Positions 53,829-62,999 are shown, counted from the first letter of the stretch. The stretch is 64,000 nt of DNA from Hohaiivirga sp031546825 (GCA_031546825.1 JAVBJU010000014.1:69956-133955), one strand, 5' to 3'. The notes: generated by a model not told the origin, from the sequence alone. Made by a program: numbers and translations.

Positions 53829-54443
53829 TCAGCTATGGGCAAAAATATCGGTTTCCGGCCAGCCCTTGAGATCGAGCAGCGCCCGGGTCGGCAGGAAGTC
53901 GAAACATTTCTGCGCAATTTCGGTGCGCCCTTCCCGGGCAAGCATCATGTCCAGCTTTTCCTTCAGGGCATGGAGATGCAGCACATCCGATGCCGCGTAA
54001 TCCAGCTGCGCCTGGGTGAGCGTGTCTGCCCCCCAGTCAGACGATTGCTGCTGCTTGGAAAGATCGACGCCGAGCAGTTCGCGGCTGAGATCCTTGAGGC
54101 CGTGGCGGTCGGTATAGGTGCGGGTCAGGCGCGAGGCGATCTTGGTGCAATAGACCGGCGCGGTCACGACACCGAAAGCCTGATGGAGAATGGCGACATC
54201 GAAACGACCGAAGTGGAATATTTTCAAGACATTCGGGTCAGCCAACACTTTGGTCAGCACCGGCGGGCGCTCCTGCCCTTTTAGAATTTGCACCACGTCC
54301 GCGTTGCCGTCGCCCTTGGAAATCTGGACCACGCAAAGGCGGTCGCGGTGGGGGTTGAGCCCAAGCGTTTCAGTATCAATGGCGATGGAATCGCCGGGGA
54401 CATAGGCAGCGGGAAGATCGCCGCGATGCAGGGTAATGGTCAT
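53829..54443 (-). CDS. rnd: Ribonuclease D (short form)
   Basis: A 204-residue DEDDy 3'-5' exonuclease. Exo I is IAIDTETLGL (about 21-30), Exo II HFGRFDVAIL, Exo III DYAASDVLHLHALKEKL with the Tyr. It lacks the C-terminal HRDC domains of E. coli RNase D, as is usual in alphaproteobacteria. ATG at 54443 fits the domain start. It trims tRNA and other stable RNA 3' ends. Confidence 0.92.
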   Translation of the reverse strand: MTITLHRGDLPAAYVPGDSIAIDTETLGLNPHRDRLCVVQISKGDGNADVVQILKGQERPPVLTKVLADPNVLKIFHFGRFDVAILHQAFGVVTAPVYCTKIASRLTRTYTDRHGLKDLSRELLGVDLSKQQQSSDWGADTLTQAQLDYAASDVLHLHALKEKLDMMLAREGRTEIAQKCFDFLPTRALLDLKGWPETDIFAHS

Positions 54444-54604
54444 GAAGCTACCGGAAAATCCTTTGGGACAGCCCCGCATGTACCATTGTAAAGCCACCGC
54501 CACAAGCCGAGACTACCACAACATCCGGATGCGTAAATATTTGAAATATGCTTGTTTTGCGGATAGCGTATGATCACTGGATCGGCGCGAGCCGTCATTG
54601 CGAG

Positions 54605-56566
54605 ATGGTAATGACCGAAGCTACATCACGATTACTGTCCATGGACGAGAGCCAGCGCTGGAAATTGCTGGTTGATTCCATGGTGGACTACGCCATCTTC
54701 ATGCTCGATGCCGAAGGGCGGGTCGCGTCATGGAATCCGGGCGCTGAAAAAACCAAGGGTTATAAGGCGGAAGAAATTATCGGTCGCCATTTCTCGGTGT
54801 TTTATACCGAAGAAGACCGCGCCGCTCATCTTCCCGAGACGGCACTGAAAACCGCTGAACGCGACGGGCACGTGGAACTGGAAGGATGGCGCGTGCGCAA
54901 GGACGGCAGTGCGTTCTGGGGCATTGTGCTGATTGATCCGGTCCGCGACGAACAAGGCAACCTCCTCGGATTTGCCAAGGTGACACGTGATATCACCGAG
55001 CGGGTTCAAACACGACATGCCCTGATGGAAAGCGAACGGCGTTTCCGGCTGTTCGTGCAGAGCGTCACCGATTACGCGATTTTCATGCTTGATGCCAGTG
55101 GCCATGTCGCCAACTGGAATCTCGGCGCGCAACGCATCAAGGGCTACAGTGAAAGCGAGATCATCGGCCAGCATTTCTCCATCTTTTACACCGAGGAAGA
55201 CCGGGCGGCAGACCTGCCGCAGAAGATGCTGCAAACCGTCCAGGAGCGAGGCCGCTACAGCGCCGAAGGCTGGCGCTTGCGCAAGGACGGCAGCCGCTTT
55301 CTGGCGCATGTGGAGTTATCCCCGGTTCATGAGGCCAATGGCTCATTGATCGGCTATGCCAAGATCACCCGGGACATCACCGAGCAGCGCCGCACCGAAA
55401 GCGATTTGCAGCGGACGCGTGAGGCCTTGTTTCAGGCCCAGAAAATGGAAGCGATCGGCCAATTGACCGGCGGCATCGCCCATGACTTCAACAATCTGCT
55501 CACGGTCATCATCAACAGCCTCGATATGCTGTCGAAAAAACCGCTTAGCGACAAAGAAAAGCGGCATCTGGACAATGCTCAAATGTCAGCCTCGCGCGGC
55601 GCAACGCTGACACGCCAGCTCCTGGCTTTCGCAAGACAACAAGCGCTGGCACCCCGCCTTCAGGACATCAATAGCCTGATCACGGGTTTCGATCCGGTTC
55701 TGCGCGGGGCAGCGGGGGCACCCGTCAAACTGGTTCTAAAGCTTGCGAAGGCGCTGCCCGCAACCCATATCGACGGCGCTCAATTCGAATCGGCACTGCT
55801 TAATATGGTGGTCAATGCCCGTGACGCGATGCCCGATGGCGGCGAAATCCAGATTGAAACAGCACTCGCGCGCTTCGACGGCCCCCATGGCTCCACGGTG
55901 GAGCCACTCGCGGCAGGCCGTTATCTGGTTGTGGCTGTCACCGACCAGGGACCCGGTATTCCGCCAGAACTTCAAAGGCGGATTTTCGATCCGTTCTTCA
56001 CGACAAAGGCGGTTGGCAAAGGCACCGGGCTTGGGCTCAGCCAGGTCTATGGTTTCGTAACCCAATCGGGCGGCGGCGTCGAAATTGTCCGGTCCGACGC
56101 GAGCGGAACCTGCCTGAGACTTTATTTGCCCGCCAGCTCCCGGCCCGTCGATACTGCGCATGACGATGACAAAACATATTCCGCGCATATCCCTGCCGGT
56201 ATCGAAGTCCTGGTGGTGGAGGATGAGGAGAGCGTTCGGGAAAGCGCTGTGGCGCTATTTGAGGCGCTGGGCTGTAAGGTCAGCGCCGTATCAAGCGGCA
56301 TTGCGGCACTGAGCGAACTGTCACAAAACACGGCGATCAAGGTTGTGTTTTCCGATATTGTGATGCTCTCCGGCGAAAACGGCCTCCGCCTCGCTGAACG
56401 GGTCCAGAAGGACTATCCCGGCGTTCATATTATTCTCACATCTGGCCATCCCGGCTCGCGGACCGAATTGCCGCCGCACCTTGCTTTCGTGCCCAAGCCC
56501 TATCGTAAGGAAGATCTGGCGGCGAACCTCAGCGTATTGGGCATACCAATCGCCAACCAGTCCTGA
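54605..56566 (+). CDS. Tandem-PAS hybrid histidine kinase
   Basis: A 653-residue soluble hybrid kinase. PAS1 (about 28-132) and PAS2 (157-261) are near duplicates; HisKA follows with His293 (GGIAHDFNNLLTVI), then HATPase (MVVNARDAMPDGG, DQGPGIPPEL, GTGLGLSQVYGFVTQSGGGV) and a C-terminal receiver (about 528-645, VLVVEDEESVRES, VFSDIVML). No membrane segment is visible, so it senses inside the cell. ATG at 54605 or 54611. No DNA-binding partner lies beside it. Confidence 0.9.
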   Translation: MVMTEATSRLLSMDESQRWKLLVDSMVDYAIFMLDAEGRVASWNPGAEKTKGYKAEEIIGRHFSVFYTEEDRAAHLPETALKTAERDGHVELEGWRVRKDGSAFWGIVLIDPVRDEQGNLLGFAKVTRDITERVQTRHALMESERRFRLFVQSVTDYAIFMLDASGHVANWNLGAQRIKGYSESEIIGQHFSIFYTEEDRAADLPQKMLQTVQERGRYSAEGWRLRKDGSRFLAHVELSPVHEANGSLIGYAKITRDITEQRRTESDLQRTREALFQAQKMEAIGQLTGGIAHDFNNLLTVIINSLDMLSKKPLSDKEKRHLDNAQMSASRGATLTRQLLAFARQQALAPRLQDINSLITGFDPVLRGAAGAPVKLVLKLAKALPATHIDGAQFESALLNMVVNARDAMPDGGEIQIETALARFDGPHGSTVEPLAAGRYLVVAVTDQGPGIPPELQRRIFDPFFTTKAVGKGTGLGLSQVYGFVTQSGGGVEIVRSDASGTCLRLYLPASSRPVDTAHDDDKTYSAHIPAGIEVLVVEDEESVRESAVALFEALGCKVSAVSSGIAALSELSQNTAIKVVFSDIVMLSGENGLRLAERVQKDYPGVHIILTSGHPGSRTELPPHLAFVPKPYRKEDLAANLSVLGIPIANQS

Positions 56567-56591
56567 CGCCCTGGTCAGGTGCATCGAGGGC

Positions 56592-56620
56592 AAAACAAAA
56601 GGAGCGGGATGAGCCGCTCC
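56592..56620 (-). terminator. Rho-independent terminator of the HhH gene
   Basis: GGAGCGG and CCGCTCC pair around a 6-nt loop; on the minus strand TTTTGTTTTG follows, about 28 nt past the HhH stop. Confidence 0.82.
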
Positions 56621-56648
56621 GTCTGCTTATTCGTGACACATGCGCCGC

Positions 56649-57140
56649 TTATTTCTGCTTGGCGATGATCTGGTCCTTGATGTCGTTATAGACGTTCTCC
56701 GGCACGACCTTGAGACGGAGGAGGTCGTCTTTGCCCTTGTAGGGCCGGCCCTTGACGATGGCCTCAGCCCGCACCGGTCCGATGCCACGCAGGGTGGCGA
56801 GCGTCTCGACGGGAGCCGTATTGATATCGATCACCGCCGCTGGTGCGACTTGCTTGGCTTTGTCAGCAGCCTTGTCCTTGGCAGCATCAACCGGAGCAAC
56901 CGCCTTGGCTTTGGTCGCATCAACCGGGGCGACGGCCTTGTCCTTGGCGGTGTCGACGGTGGTTGCTGCTTTCTCTTTCGCGGTCGTTGCGGCGGCCTTG
57001 GTTTTATCCACGGCATCCTTGGCGGTGGTTGTCACGGCCTGAGCCGGGGTTGCTGGCGGCGTCTTAAGGGGAGCTTCCGCGAAAGCGGGAGCGGAAAAGA
57101 GCAGGCCTGCGGCGACCAATCCGGTAGTGAGCTTGAACAT
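56649..57140 (-). CDS. Periplasmic helix-hairpin-helix protein with Ala/Lys repeats
   Basis: A 163-residue protein: signal peptide (to about 22, AFAEA), then a Lys/Ala-rich helical region (about 35-100) made of repeated TAKDKA/AVAPVDATKAK units, and a C-terminal ComEA-like HhH domain (about 103-160, IDINTAPVETLATLRGIGPVRAEAIVKGRPYKGKDDL). The HhH fold binds DNA non-specifically, and the basic region recalls histone H1-like tails. A role in DNA uptake or extracellular DNA binding is inference. ATG at 57140 has GAGGAAA upstream. Confidence 0.85.
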   Translation of the reverse strand: MFKLTTGLVAAGLLFSAPAFAEAPLKTPPATPAQAVTTTAKDAVDKTKAAATTAKEKAATTVDTAKDKAVAPVDATKAKAVAPVDAAKDKAADKAKQVAPAAVIDINTAPVETLATLRGIGPVRAEAIVKGRPYKGKDDLLRLKVVPENVYNDIKDQIIAKQK

Positions 57141-57189
57141 GGCGTTATTTCCTCGGGTAAGAGAATGGGCCAAAACTAGCGCACCAATC

Positions 57190-57232
57190 ATGAGCAAAAG
57201 CTGAACGGAACACCTCTGTGCCGTTCAGCTTT
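57190..57232 (-). terminator. Terminator of the duplicated Cys-domain gene
   Basis: A 12-bp perfect stem (AAAGCTGAACGG with CCGTTCAGCTTT) whose loop can pair further (CAC/GTG); on the minus strand it ends in CAGCTTTTGC, 15 nt past the stop. Confidence 0.78.
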
Positions 57233-57247
57233 CAGGCTTCATACCGG

Positions 57248-57958
57248 CTAATCAAGCGCGATGTCTGCTTCCTTCCAGAAGATGCCCGGGCGCTCAAGTT
57301 TATAATAGGAGCCGATGGCGGTCACTTTCCCGGCCACATCCGCCTCGCAGGCGCTTGAACCACTCCAGCCCACACAATGGCGGTTGGCGCGCCGGATATC
57401 GGCTTTGGCCAGGTGGTCAACGTCAATCAGAACATGCGGCCCGGCAGGGCTTCCGCTGGCGGTGCAACTGAGAAATTCGCGATTGGCCCCAGCAATCATG
57501 CAATTGCTGATCAGGACCTGTGAACCTTCCGCCAAATGCTGGCCGGATGGGATTGCAGCCGCATCATGGACCAGGCGCTTTTCAGCCGCGTGGGCCCAAT
57601 GGATATCGGCATCGGTCATCACAATATGGGAACCGATCCGGGTGGGTATGCCCGTCACATCGGCGTCACACCGCGTCGAAGGGCTTGAACCTTGGCAATT
57701 CCGGCTGGCCATGCGCCTGTCGGCGGCGCTGAGGGTTTCACTGTCAAGGACGACCGTGATCGCTCCGCCACCGGGCACACTGCATGCCACAAAATCACGC
57801 GCGGCATGGACAATCGCGCAGTTTTTGAGGGTAACGGGCTTTCCTTCAATTTCATGGAACTTCACGAGGGCATCGGCTGCCGGGATTTCCCGTGCCTGGG
57901 CGTTGCCAGCCAGTCCCAAAGCAATCGCGGCGCTCAGTATGGCAATATGGGCTCTCAT
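57248..57958 (-). CDS. Secreted protein with two tandem Cys-rich modules
   Basis: A 236-residue protein: signal peptide to about residue 22 (AQA), then two homologous modules of about 86 residues (39-124 and 146-231). Each has four cysteines at near-identical spacing (47, 59, 88, 97 and 153, 165, 195, 204), plus matching segments NCAIVHAARDFVACS / NCMIAGANREFLSCT and CDADVTGIPTRIGSH / CEADVAGKVTAIGSY. I recognise no named family. Likely two disulfide-linked periplasmic domains. Confidence 0.8.
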   Translation of the reverse strand: MRAHIAILSAAIALGLAGNAQAREIPAADALVKFHEIEGKPVTLKNCAIVHAARDFVACSVPGGGAITVVLDSETLSAADRRMASRNCQGSSPSTRCDADVTGIPTRIGSHIVMTDADIHWAHAAEKRLVHDAAAIPSGQHLAEGSQVLISNCMIAGANREFLSCTASGSPAGPHVLIDVDHLAKADIRRANRHCVGWSGSSACEADVAGKVTAIGSYYKLERPGIFWKEADIALD

Positions 57959-58096
57959 GGTTTCCTCCCGCTAATATTAATTGTTGGCGTAAGTAGAGTC
58001 CCAGCCAGACCATATGGTTCCATGCGTTTACGCGTAATTGGCCGAAGGGTGGATAATGACGAAAAGCGTAGATGATCACCGCAGCGAAAAAGAGCA

Positions 58097-58119
58097 AAAA
58101 TGATAGCGGATATCATTTT
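58097..58119. promoter_or_regulatory. Distal operator-like palindrome
   Basis: AAAATGATA and TATCATTTT, 9-bp arms around GCGGA. Arms are identical to those of the promoter operator; the centre is one base longer. Confidence 0.6.
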
Positions 58120-58402
58120 GGAAAAAGGCGGTGGCAGCTGTCGAATCTGCGCCCTTCACTTTCGCGCTTCTGAAACGGATGCCGGGACACGCAACCCGGT
58201 AAGATAGGGCACTGTGACTTTTTAAATGATTTCATTTATATATATGAAAAATAAGATAAATTTGTCGTTTTTAGCGTCAATTTGAAAGCCGATGCGACAT
58301 TCTGACACGCATTATTCGCGTAAGCCTTACTTTTCAAAAGGATTCATTGATGCACGCTACCATTTGATAGGCTGGTTCGAATTATGGGAGACTTATTTTT
58401 CT

Positions 58403-58433
58403 TTGACACCTAAAATGATAGCGTTATCATTTT
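58403..58433 (+). promoter_or_regulatory. Promoter of the galactarate/glucarate operon with embedded LacI-type operator
   Basis: TTGACA (58403-58408), 16-nt spacer, TATCAT (58425-58430). The palindrome AAAATGATA-GCGT-TATCATTTT (58412-58433) covers the spacer and -10; its core TGATAGCGTTATCA fits the LacI-family pattern TGNNANCGNTNNCA. A repressor bound here would block RNA polymerase. Confidence 0.78.
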
Positions 58434-58562
58434 CATAGAGTAGCGCTGCTAAGATACGCCTTGGGGGGCCGATGCGCTGCCGATTAACCGGCCGATGCAC
58501 CGAATGGATAAGTCCGGAAAACCGGAATTCGGTCCTCGGCCCAGGAAAAGGGAGCCGTATCA

Positions 58563-59900
58563 ATGCCAGGAAGTGTATCTCCAGCCGCCGTGATGAGTAC
58601 CGCCAAGAAGACGAATGTGCGTTATCTCATCGTCTTTATGCTGTTTGTGCTCACCGCCATCAACTACGCCGATCGCGCGAGCATGTCGTTCGCCGGGCCG
58701 GAAATCCAAAAGGAATACGGCATCACCGCCGGCCAGCTCGGCTGGATTTTTTCGGCGTTCAGCTGGGCTTACGTGATTTTCCAGTTGCCAGGCGGCTGGA
58801 TGCTTGATCGTTACGGCTCCAAGATCGTTTACGTCAGCGCTGTCATTTTCTGGTCGATCTGTACCGCCCTCCAGGGTGCGGTCGGCTTCTTCCATGCGGG
58901 TCTCGCACTGGGCCTCCTGTTTCTTGTCCGCTTCCTGATCGGTGCGGCTGAGTCACCCTCATTCCCCGGAAACAGTCGTGTGGTCGCGGCATGGTTCCCG
59001 GCGCAGGAGCGCGCGACGGCTGCCGCAATATTCAATTCGGCGCAGTATTTCGCAACCGTTCTGTTCGCCCCGTTCATGGCGTGGATCGTCCACAGCTGGG
59101 GCTGGCAGTACATGTTCTTCGTCATGGGCGGCATCGGTCTCGTCGCAGGCGCGGTATGGTGGTTCGTGCTCTACGATCCGAGCGCCCATCCGGGCGTCAA
59201 CGCAGCAGAACTCAAGTACCTTGAAGATGGTGGTGCCGTCGTCAGCATGGACCAGAAGGCCGCTCCGGTGAAATGGGAGTATCTCGGCCAGCTCTGCAAA
59301 AACCGCATGATGATCGGCATCTATATCGGCCAGTATTGCATCAATTGCCTGACCTTCTTCTTCCTGAGCTGGTTCCCGATCTATCTCGTCAAGGGCAAGG
59401 GCCTGACCATGTTGAATGCCGGCTTCACCGCCGCCGTTCCAGCCATTGCCGGCTTTATCGGCGGCGTGCTTGGTGGCGTGGTGTCGGACATGATCCTGCG
59501 AAAGACCGGCAACCTGACACTCGCCCGCAAGGTTCCGATTGTGCTCGGTATGGCCCTGTCGATCAGCATCGTGTGCTGCAACTTTGTCGATAGCATTTCC
59601 CTCGTGGTGTTCTTCATGGCGCTCGCCTTCTTCGGCAAGGGTTTTGGGGCACTCGGCTGGGCGGTGATGTCGGATTGCGCACCGAAGGAAGCCGCTGGCC
59701 TTGCTGGCGGTCTGTTCAACATGTTCGGCAATATTTCGAGCATCGTGACGCCCATCGCCATCGGCTACATCCTCCAGTACACCGGCAACAACTTCTACTG
59801 GGCTCTGGTTTTCGTTGGCGTGCACGCGTTCGTAGCGGTTTTCAGCTACCTCGTAATCGTCAAGGATATCAAGCGCTTCGAGTTGAAGAAGGTTGCTTGA
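58563..59900 (+). CDS. MFS sugar-acid transporter (GudP/GarP-like)
   Basis: A 445-residue 12-helix transporter of the anion:cation symporter group. INYADRASMSFAGPEIQKEYGITAGQLGWIFSAFSWAYVIFQLPGGWMLDRYG is typical of hexuronate/glucarate/galactonate porters. The operon shows the substrate: galactarate and/or D-glucarate, imported with protons. ATG at 58563 has GGGAG 9 nt upstream. Confidence 0.92.
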   Translation: MPGSVSPAAVMSTAKKTNVRYLIVFMLFVLTAINYADRASMSFAGPEIQKEYGITAGQLGWIFSAFSWAYVIFQLPGGWMLDRYGSKIVYVSAVIFWSICTALQGAVGFFHAGLALGLLFLVRFLIGAAESPSFPGNSRVVAAWFPAQERATAAAIFNSAQYFATVLFAPFMAWIVHSWGWQYMFFVMGGIGLVAGAVWWFVLYDPSAHPGVNAAELKYLEDGGAVVSMDQKAAPVKWEYLGQLCKNRMMIGIYIGQYCINCLTFFFLSWFPIYLVKGKGLTMLNAGFTAAVPAIAGFIGGVLGGVVSDMILRKTGNLTLARKVPIVLGMALSISIVCCNFVDSISLVVFFMALAFFGKGFGALGWAVMSDCAPKEAAGLAGGLFNMFGNISSIVTPIAIGYILQYTGNNFYWALVFVGVHAFVAVFSYLVIVKDIKRFELKKVA

Positions 59901-59911
59901 TCACGAACTGC

Positions 59912-59936
59912 GGCGGAGCCTGAACAAGGCTCCGCC
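59912..59936 (+). other. Intra-operon hairpin after the transporter gene
   Basis: GGCGGAGCC-TGAACAA-GGCTCCGCC, a perfect 9-bp stem 11 nt past the stop, without a T-run. It probably sets differential mRNA stability within the operon. Confidence 0.5.
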
Positions 59937-59968
59937 CCCCTACCCATAGATGCTTTGAGGATATGGAA

Positions 59969-61540
59969 ATGTCGACGGATGCCGTAACCAAAAACCAGCC
60001 CATGGCCCCGCTCCATATTCGCATGAATGATGCTGACAATGTCGCCATCATCGCCAATTCGGGCGGCCTGCCAGCGGGAACCGTGTTTCCCTGCGGCCTG
60101 ACGCTCATCGAACACGTTCCCCAAGGCCACAAGGTTGCCTTGCATGATCTTGCAGAGGGCGAAGCTGTCATCCGCTATGGCGAAGTGATCGGCTATGCCT
60201 TGCAACCGCTACCGAAGGGTAGCTGGATCAATGAAAATCTCCTGCGGATGCCCGAGCCGCCTGCGCTGGACGATGCGCCGCTCGCAACCCGCATCCCAGT
60301 GACGCTGCCGCCGCTCGATGGCTATACCTTTGAAGGCTATCGCAATGCCGATGGCACGGTTGGCACCAAAAACATCCTCGGCATCACCACCACCGTCCAT
60401 TGTGTTGTCGGTGTGCTGGATTATGCTGTGCGCCGCATCAAGGCGGAGCTGCTGCCAAAATATCCCAATGTCGATGATGTTGTTGCCTTGAATCATCCCT
60501 ATGGCTGCGGTGTTGCCATCGATGCGCCCGCGGCTGTCATTCCGATCCGCACCATCCGCAACATCAGCATGAATCCCAATCTCGGCGGTTCGGCGATGGT
60601 GGTTTCCCTCGGCTGCGAAAAGCTCGCCCCGAACCGTCTCTTTCCCGATGGCACATTGGCCGAGCAGAAGAAGGGCGAGCCCTTTCTCGTCTGCTTGCAG
60701 GATGAAGCGTTCAACGGCTTCAATGATATGATTAACGCCATCATGGAGATGGCTGAAAAACGCCTTGAAGTCCTCAACAAACGCCGCCGTGAAACCTGCC
60801 CCGCCGCTGACCTGATTGTCGGCATGCAGTGTGGCGGCTCGGACGCCTTTTCTGGCGTCACCGCCAATCCGGCCATCGGATATGCCTCCGACCTTCTGGT
60901 GCGCGCTGGCGCGACGGTGATGTTCTCCGAAGTCACCGAGGTGCGCGACGCAGTTCATATGCTCACCGCCCGCTGCGTCACCAAGGAAGTGGCCGAGAAA
61001 ATGGTCGCCGAGATGCGCTGGTATGACGATTATCTCGAAAAGGGCAAAGTTGACCGCTCGGCCAACACCACCCCCGGCAATAAAAAGGGCGGGTTGTCCA
61101 ACATTGTCGAGAAAGCGCTCGGCTCCACCGTCAAATCCGGTTCCGCCGCCATTTCAGGTGTGTTGTCGCCGGGCGAGAAGGTGCGGCAGAAGGGGCTGAT
61201 TTTCGCGGCGACACCGGCAAGTGATTTCGTCTGCGGCACCCAACAGGTCGCCTCCGGCATCACCGTTCAGGTTTTCTCAACCGGACGTGGCACGCCCTAC
61301 GGACTTGCCATGGTGCCGGTCATCAAGATGGGAACCCGCACCGACCTCAGCGACCGCTGGCACGACCTCATCGATATCAGTGCGGGCAAAATCGCCACGG
61401 GCGATGCCACCATCGAAGAAACCGGCTGGGAGCTGTTCCGCCTCATTCTCGATATTGCCTCCGGTCGCAAGCAGGTCTGGTCAGATAAATGGGGAATTCA
61501 CAACGAACTGACACCTTTTAACCCAGCCCCGATTACCTGA
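59969..61540 (+). CDS. garD: Galactarate dehydratase
   Basis: A 523-residue UxaA/GarD-family enzyme: N-terminal SAF domain (about 20-95), then the catalytic part with the VGTKNILGITTTVHC, HPYGCGVA, GCEKLAPNRLF and GMQCGGSDAFSGVTANPAIG segments. It dehydrates galactarate to 5-dehydro-4-deoxy-D-glucarate, using Fe2+. ATG at 59969 has GAGGA 7 nt upstream; an ATG at 59963 is too close. Confidence 0.95.
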   Translation: MSTDAVTKNQPMAPLHIRMNDADNVAIIANSGGLPAGTVFPCGLTLIEHVPQGHKVALHDLAEGEAVIRYGEVIGYALQPLPKGSWINENLLRMPEPPALDDAPLATRIPVTLPPLDGYTFEGYRNADGTVGTKNILGITTTVHCVVGVLDYAVRRIKAELLPKYPNVDDVVALNHPYGCGVAIDAPAAVIPIRTIRNISMNPNLGGSAMVVSLGCEKLAPNRLFPDGTLAEQKKGEPFLVCLQDEAFNGFNDMINAIMEMAEKRLEVLNKRRRETCPAADLIVGMQCGGSDAFSGVTANPAIGYASDLLVRAGATVMFSEVTEVRDAVHMLTARCVTKEVAEKMVAEMRWYDDYLEKGKVDRSANTTPGNKKGGLSNIVEKALGSTVKSGSAAISGVLSPGEKVRQKGLIFAATPASDFVCGTQQVASGITVQVFSTGRGTPYGLAMVPVIKMGTRTDLSDRWHDLIDISAGKIATGDATIEETGWELFRLILDIASGRKQVWSDKWGIHNELTPFNPAPIT

Positions 61541-61601
61541 GCGCCGGGCATCACAGTTCACCACTATTCGTTACGTCTCTTTGAAGAGGGGTTTTTAACA
61601 A

Positions 61602-62936
61602 ATGGCCACAAAGTCACCAATCGTCACCGAAATGAAGGTTGTGCCGGTAGCCGGGCGCGACGGTATGTTGCTCAATCTCTCCGGTGCCCACGGGCCTTAT
61701 TTTACCCGAAACATCGTGATTTTGAAGGACAACTCCGGCAATACCGGGGTGGGCGAGGTACCCGGCGGCGAAAAGATTCGCCAAACGCTCGAAGATGCCA
61801 AGCCCCTCGTCGTCGGCCAGCCGATTGCCGCCTATCTCAACATCATGAAAGCGGTCCGCGAAAACTTCGCCGACCGAGATGCGGGCGGGCGCGGCTTGCA
61901 GACCTTCGACCTGCGCACCACCATCCATGTGGTGACAGCGGTGGAAGCGGCATTGCTTGATCTGTTCGGCCAGTTTGTCGATTTGCCGGTGGCGGCTCTG
62001 CTCGGCGAAGGCATCCAGCGGCGCCAAGTCGGAATGCTCGGTTACCTCTTCTACGTCGGCGACCGCAAGAAAACCAATCTGCCCTATCACAGCGCCCCCA
62101 ATGAGAAGGATTATTGGCTGCGGATGCGCTACGAAGAAGCGCTCACCCCCGACGCCATCGTGCGCTTTGCCGAAGCAACCTATGAGCGTTACGGCTTCAA
62201 CGATTTCAAACTCAAGGGCGGCGCGCTCGCCGGAGAAGACGAAATCGAGGCGGTGACTGCGCTCGCCAAGCGCTTCCCCCAGGCACGCATCACCCTTGAC
62301 CCCAATGGAGCCTGGTCGCTTCAGGAAGCCATCAGCCTATGCAAAGGCAAGCATGATGTTCTGGCGTATGCCGAAGATCCATGCGGTGCCGAGCAAGGCT
62401 TTTCTGGCCGTGAGATCATGGCCGAGTTCCGCCGTGCCACCGGCCTGCCAACCGCAACCAACATGATCGCCACCGATTGGCGACAGATGGCGGCGAGCCT
62501 GCAATTGCAGTCGGTCGATATTCCGCTCGCCGATCCGCATTTCTGGACGATGCACGGTTCGGTGCGCGTGGCCCAGACCTGCCGCGATTTCGGCCTGACC
62601 TGGGGTTCGCATTCCAACAACCACTTTGATATCTCGCTCGCCATGTTCACCCATGTGGGCGCGGCAGCCCCCGGCAAGGTGACCGCCATCGATACACACT
62701 GGATCTGGCAGGAAGGCACCGAACGCCTGACCAAAGAACCGCTCCAGATCAGGAAGGGGATGATCGCCATTCCCGACAAGCCGGGCCTCGGCATCGAGAT
62801 CGACATGGGCCAGATCGAGAAGGCGCATGAGCTTTACAAGAATATGGGCCTTGGCGCGCGCGACGATGCCACCGCCATGCAGTTCCTCATCCCCAATTGG
62901 AAATTCGACAATAAGCGCCCTTGTCTGGTGCGCTGA
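61602..62936 (+). CDS. gudD: Glucarate dehydratase
   Basis: A 444-residue enolase-superfamily enzyme. FKLKGG carries the catalytic Lys, metal ligands lie in TLDPNGAW, YAEDPC and TNMIATDW, and WGSHSNNHFD has the His-Asp dyad. It dehydrates D-glucarate to the same product as GarD. Confidence 0.95.
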   Translation: MATKSPIVTEMKVVPVAGRDGMLLNLSGAHGPYFTRNIVILKDNSGNTGVGEVPGGEKIRQTLEDAKPLVVGQPIAAYLNIMKAVRENFADRDAGGRGLQTFDLRTTIHVVTAVEAALLDLFGQFVDLPVAALLGEGIQRRQVGMLGYLFYVGDRKKTNLPYHSAPNEKDYWLRMRYEEALTPDAIVRFAEATYERYGFNDFKLKGGALAGEDEIEAVTALAKRFPQARITLDPNGAWSLQEAISLCKGKHDVLAYAEDPCGAEQGFSGREIMAEFRRATGLPTATNMIATDWRQMAASLQLQSVDIPLADPHFWTMHGSVRVAQTCRDFGLTWGSHSNNHFDISLAMFTHVGAAAPGKVTAIDTHWIWQEGTERLTKEPLQIRKGMIAIPDKPGLGIEIDMGQIEKAHELYKNMGLGARDDATAMQFLIPNWKFDNKRPCLVR

Positions 62937-62945
62937 TCGCGAAAT

Positions 62946-62974
62946 ACCGGGAGATGCCTCACGCGCCTCCCGGT
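62946..62974 (+). other. Intra-operon hairpin between gudD and garR
   Basis: ACCGGGAG and CTCCCGGT, 8-bp stem with a 13-nt loop, no T-run, 10 nt past gudD. Likely an mRNA stability or processing element. Confidence 0.4.
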
Positions 62975-62999
62975 CCATAAAACAGGAAAGATTATTGAT

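Larger units (their letters stand above)
57959..58562. other. Long regulatory intergenic region before the sugar-acid operon
   Basis: About 600 nt between divergent genes, AT-rich in the middle (58200-58280). It holds two operator-like palindromes about 315 bp apart and a clear sigma-70-type promoter. The mRNA from that promoter would have a leader of about 125 nt with GGCCGATGC/GGCCGATGC direct repeats (58468 and 58490). No RNA gene or riboswitch recognised. Confidence 0.6.

Noticed and set aside
57201..57229. GGAAC near CGTT at the HhH gene as a second EcfG promoter
   Set aside because: Spacing is about 10 nt instead of 16-17, and the bases belong to a terminator stem.
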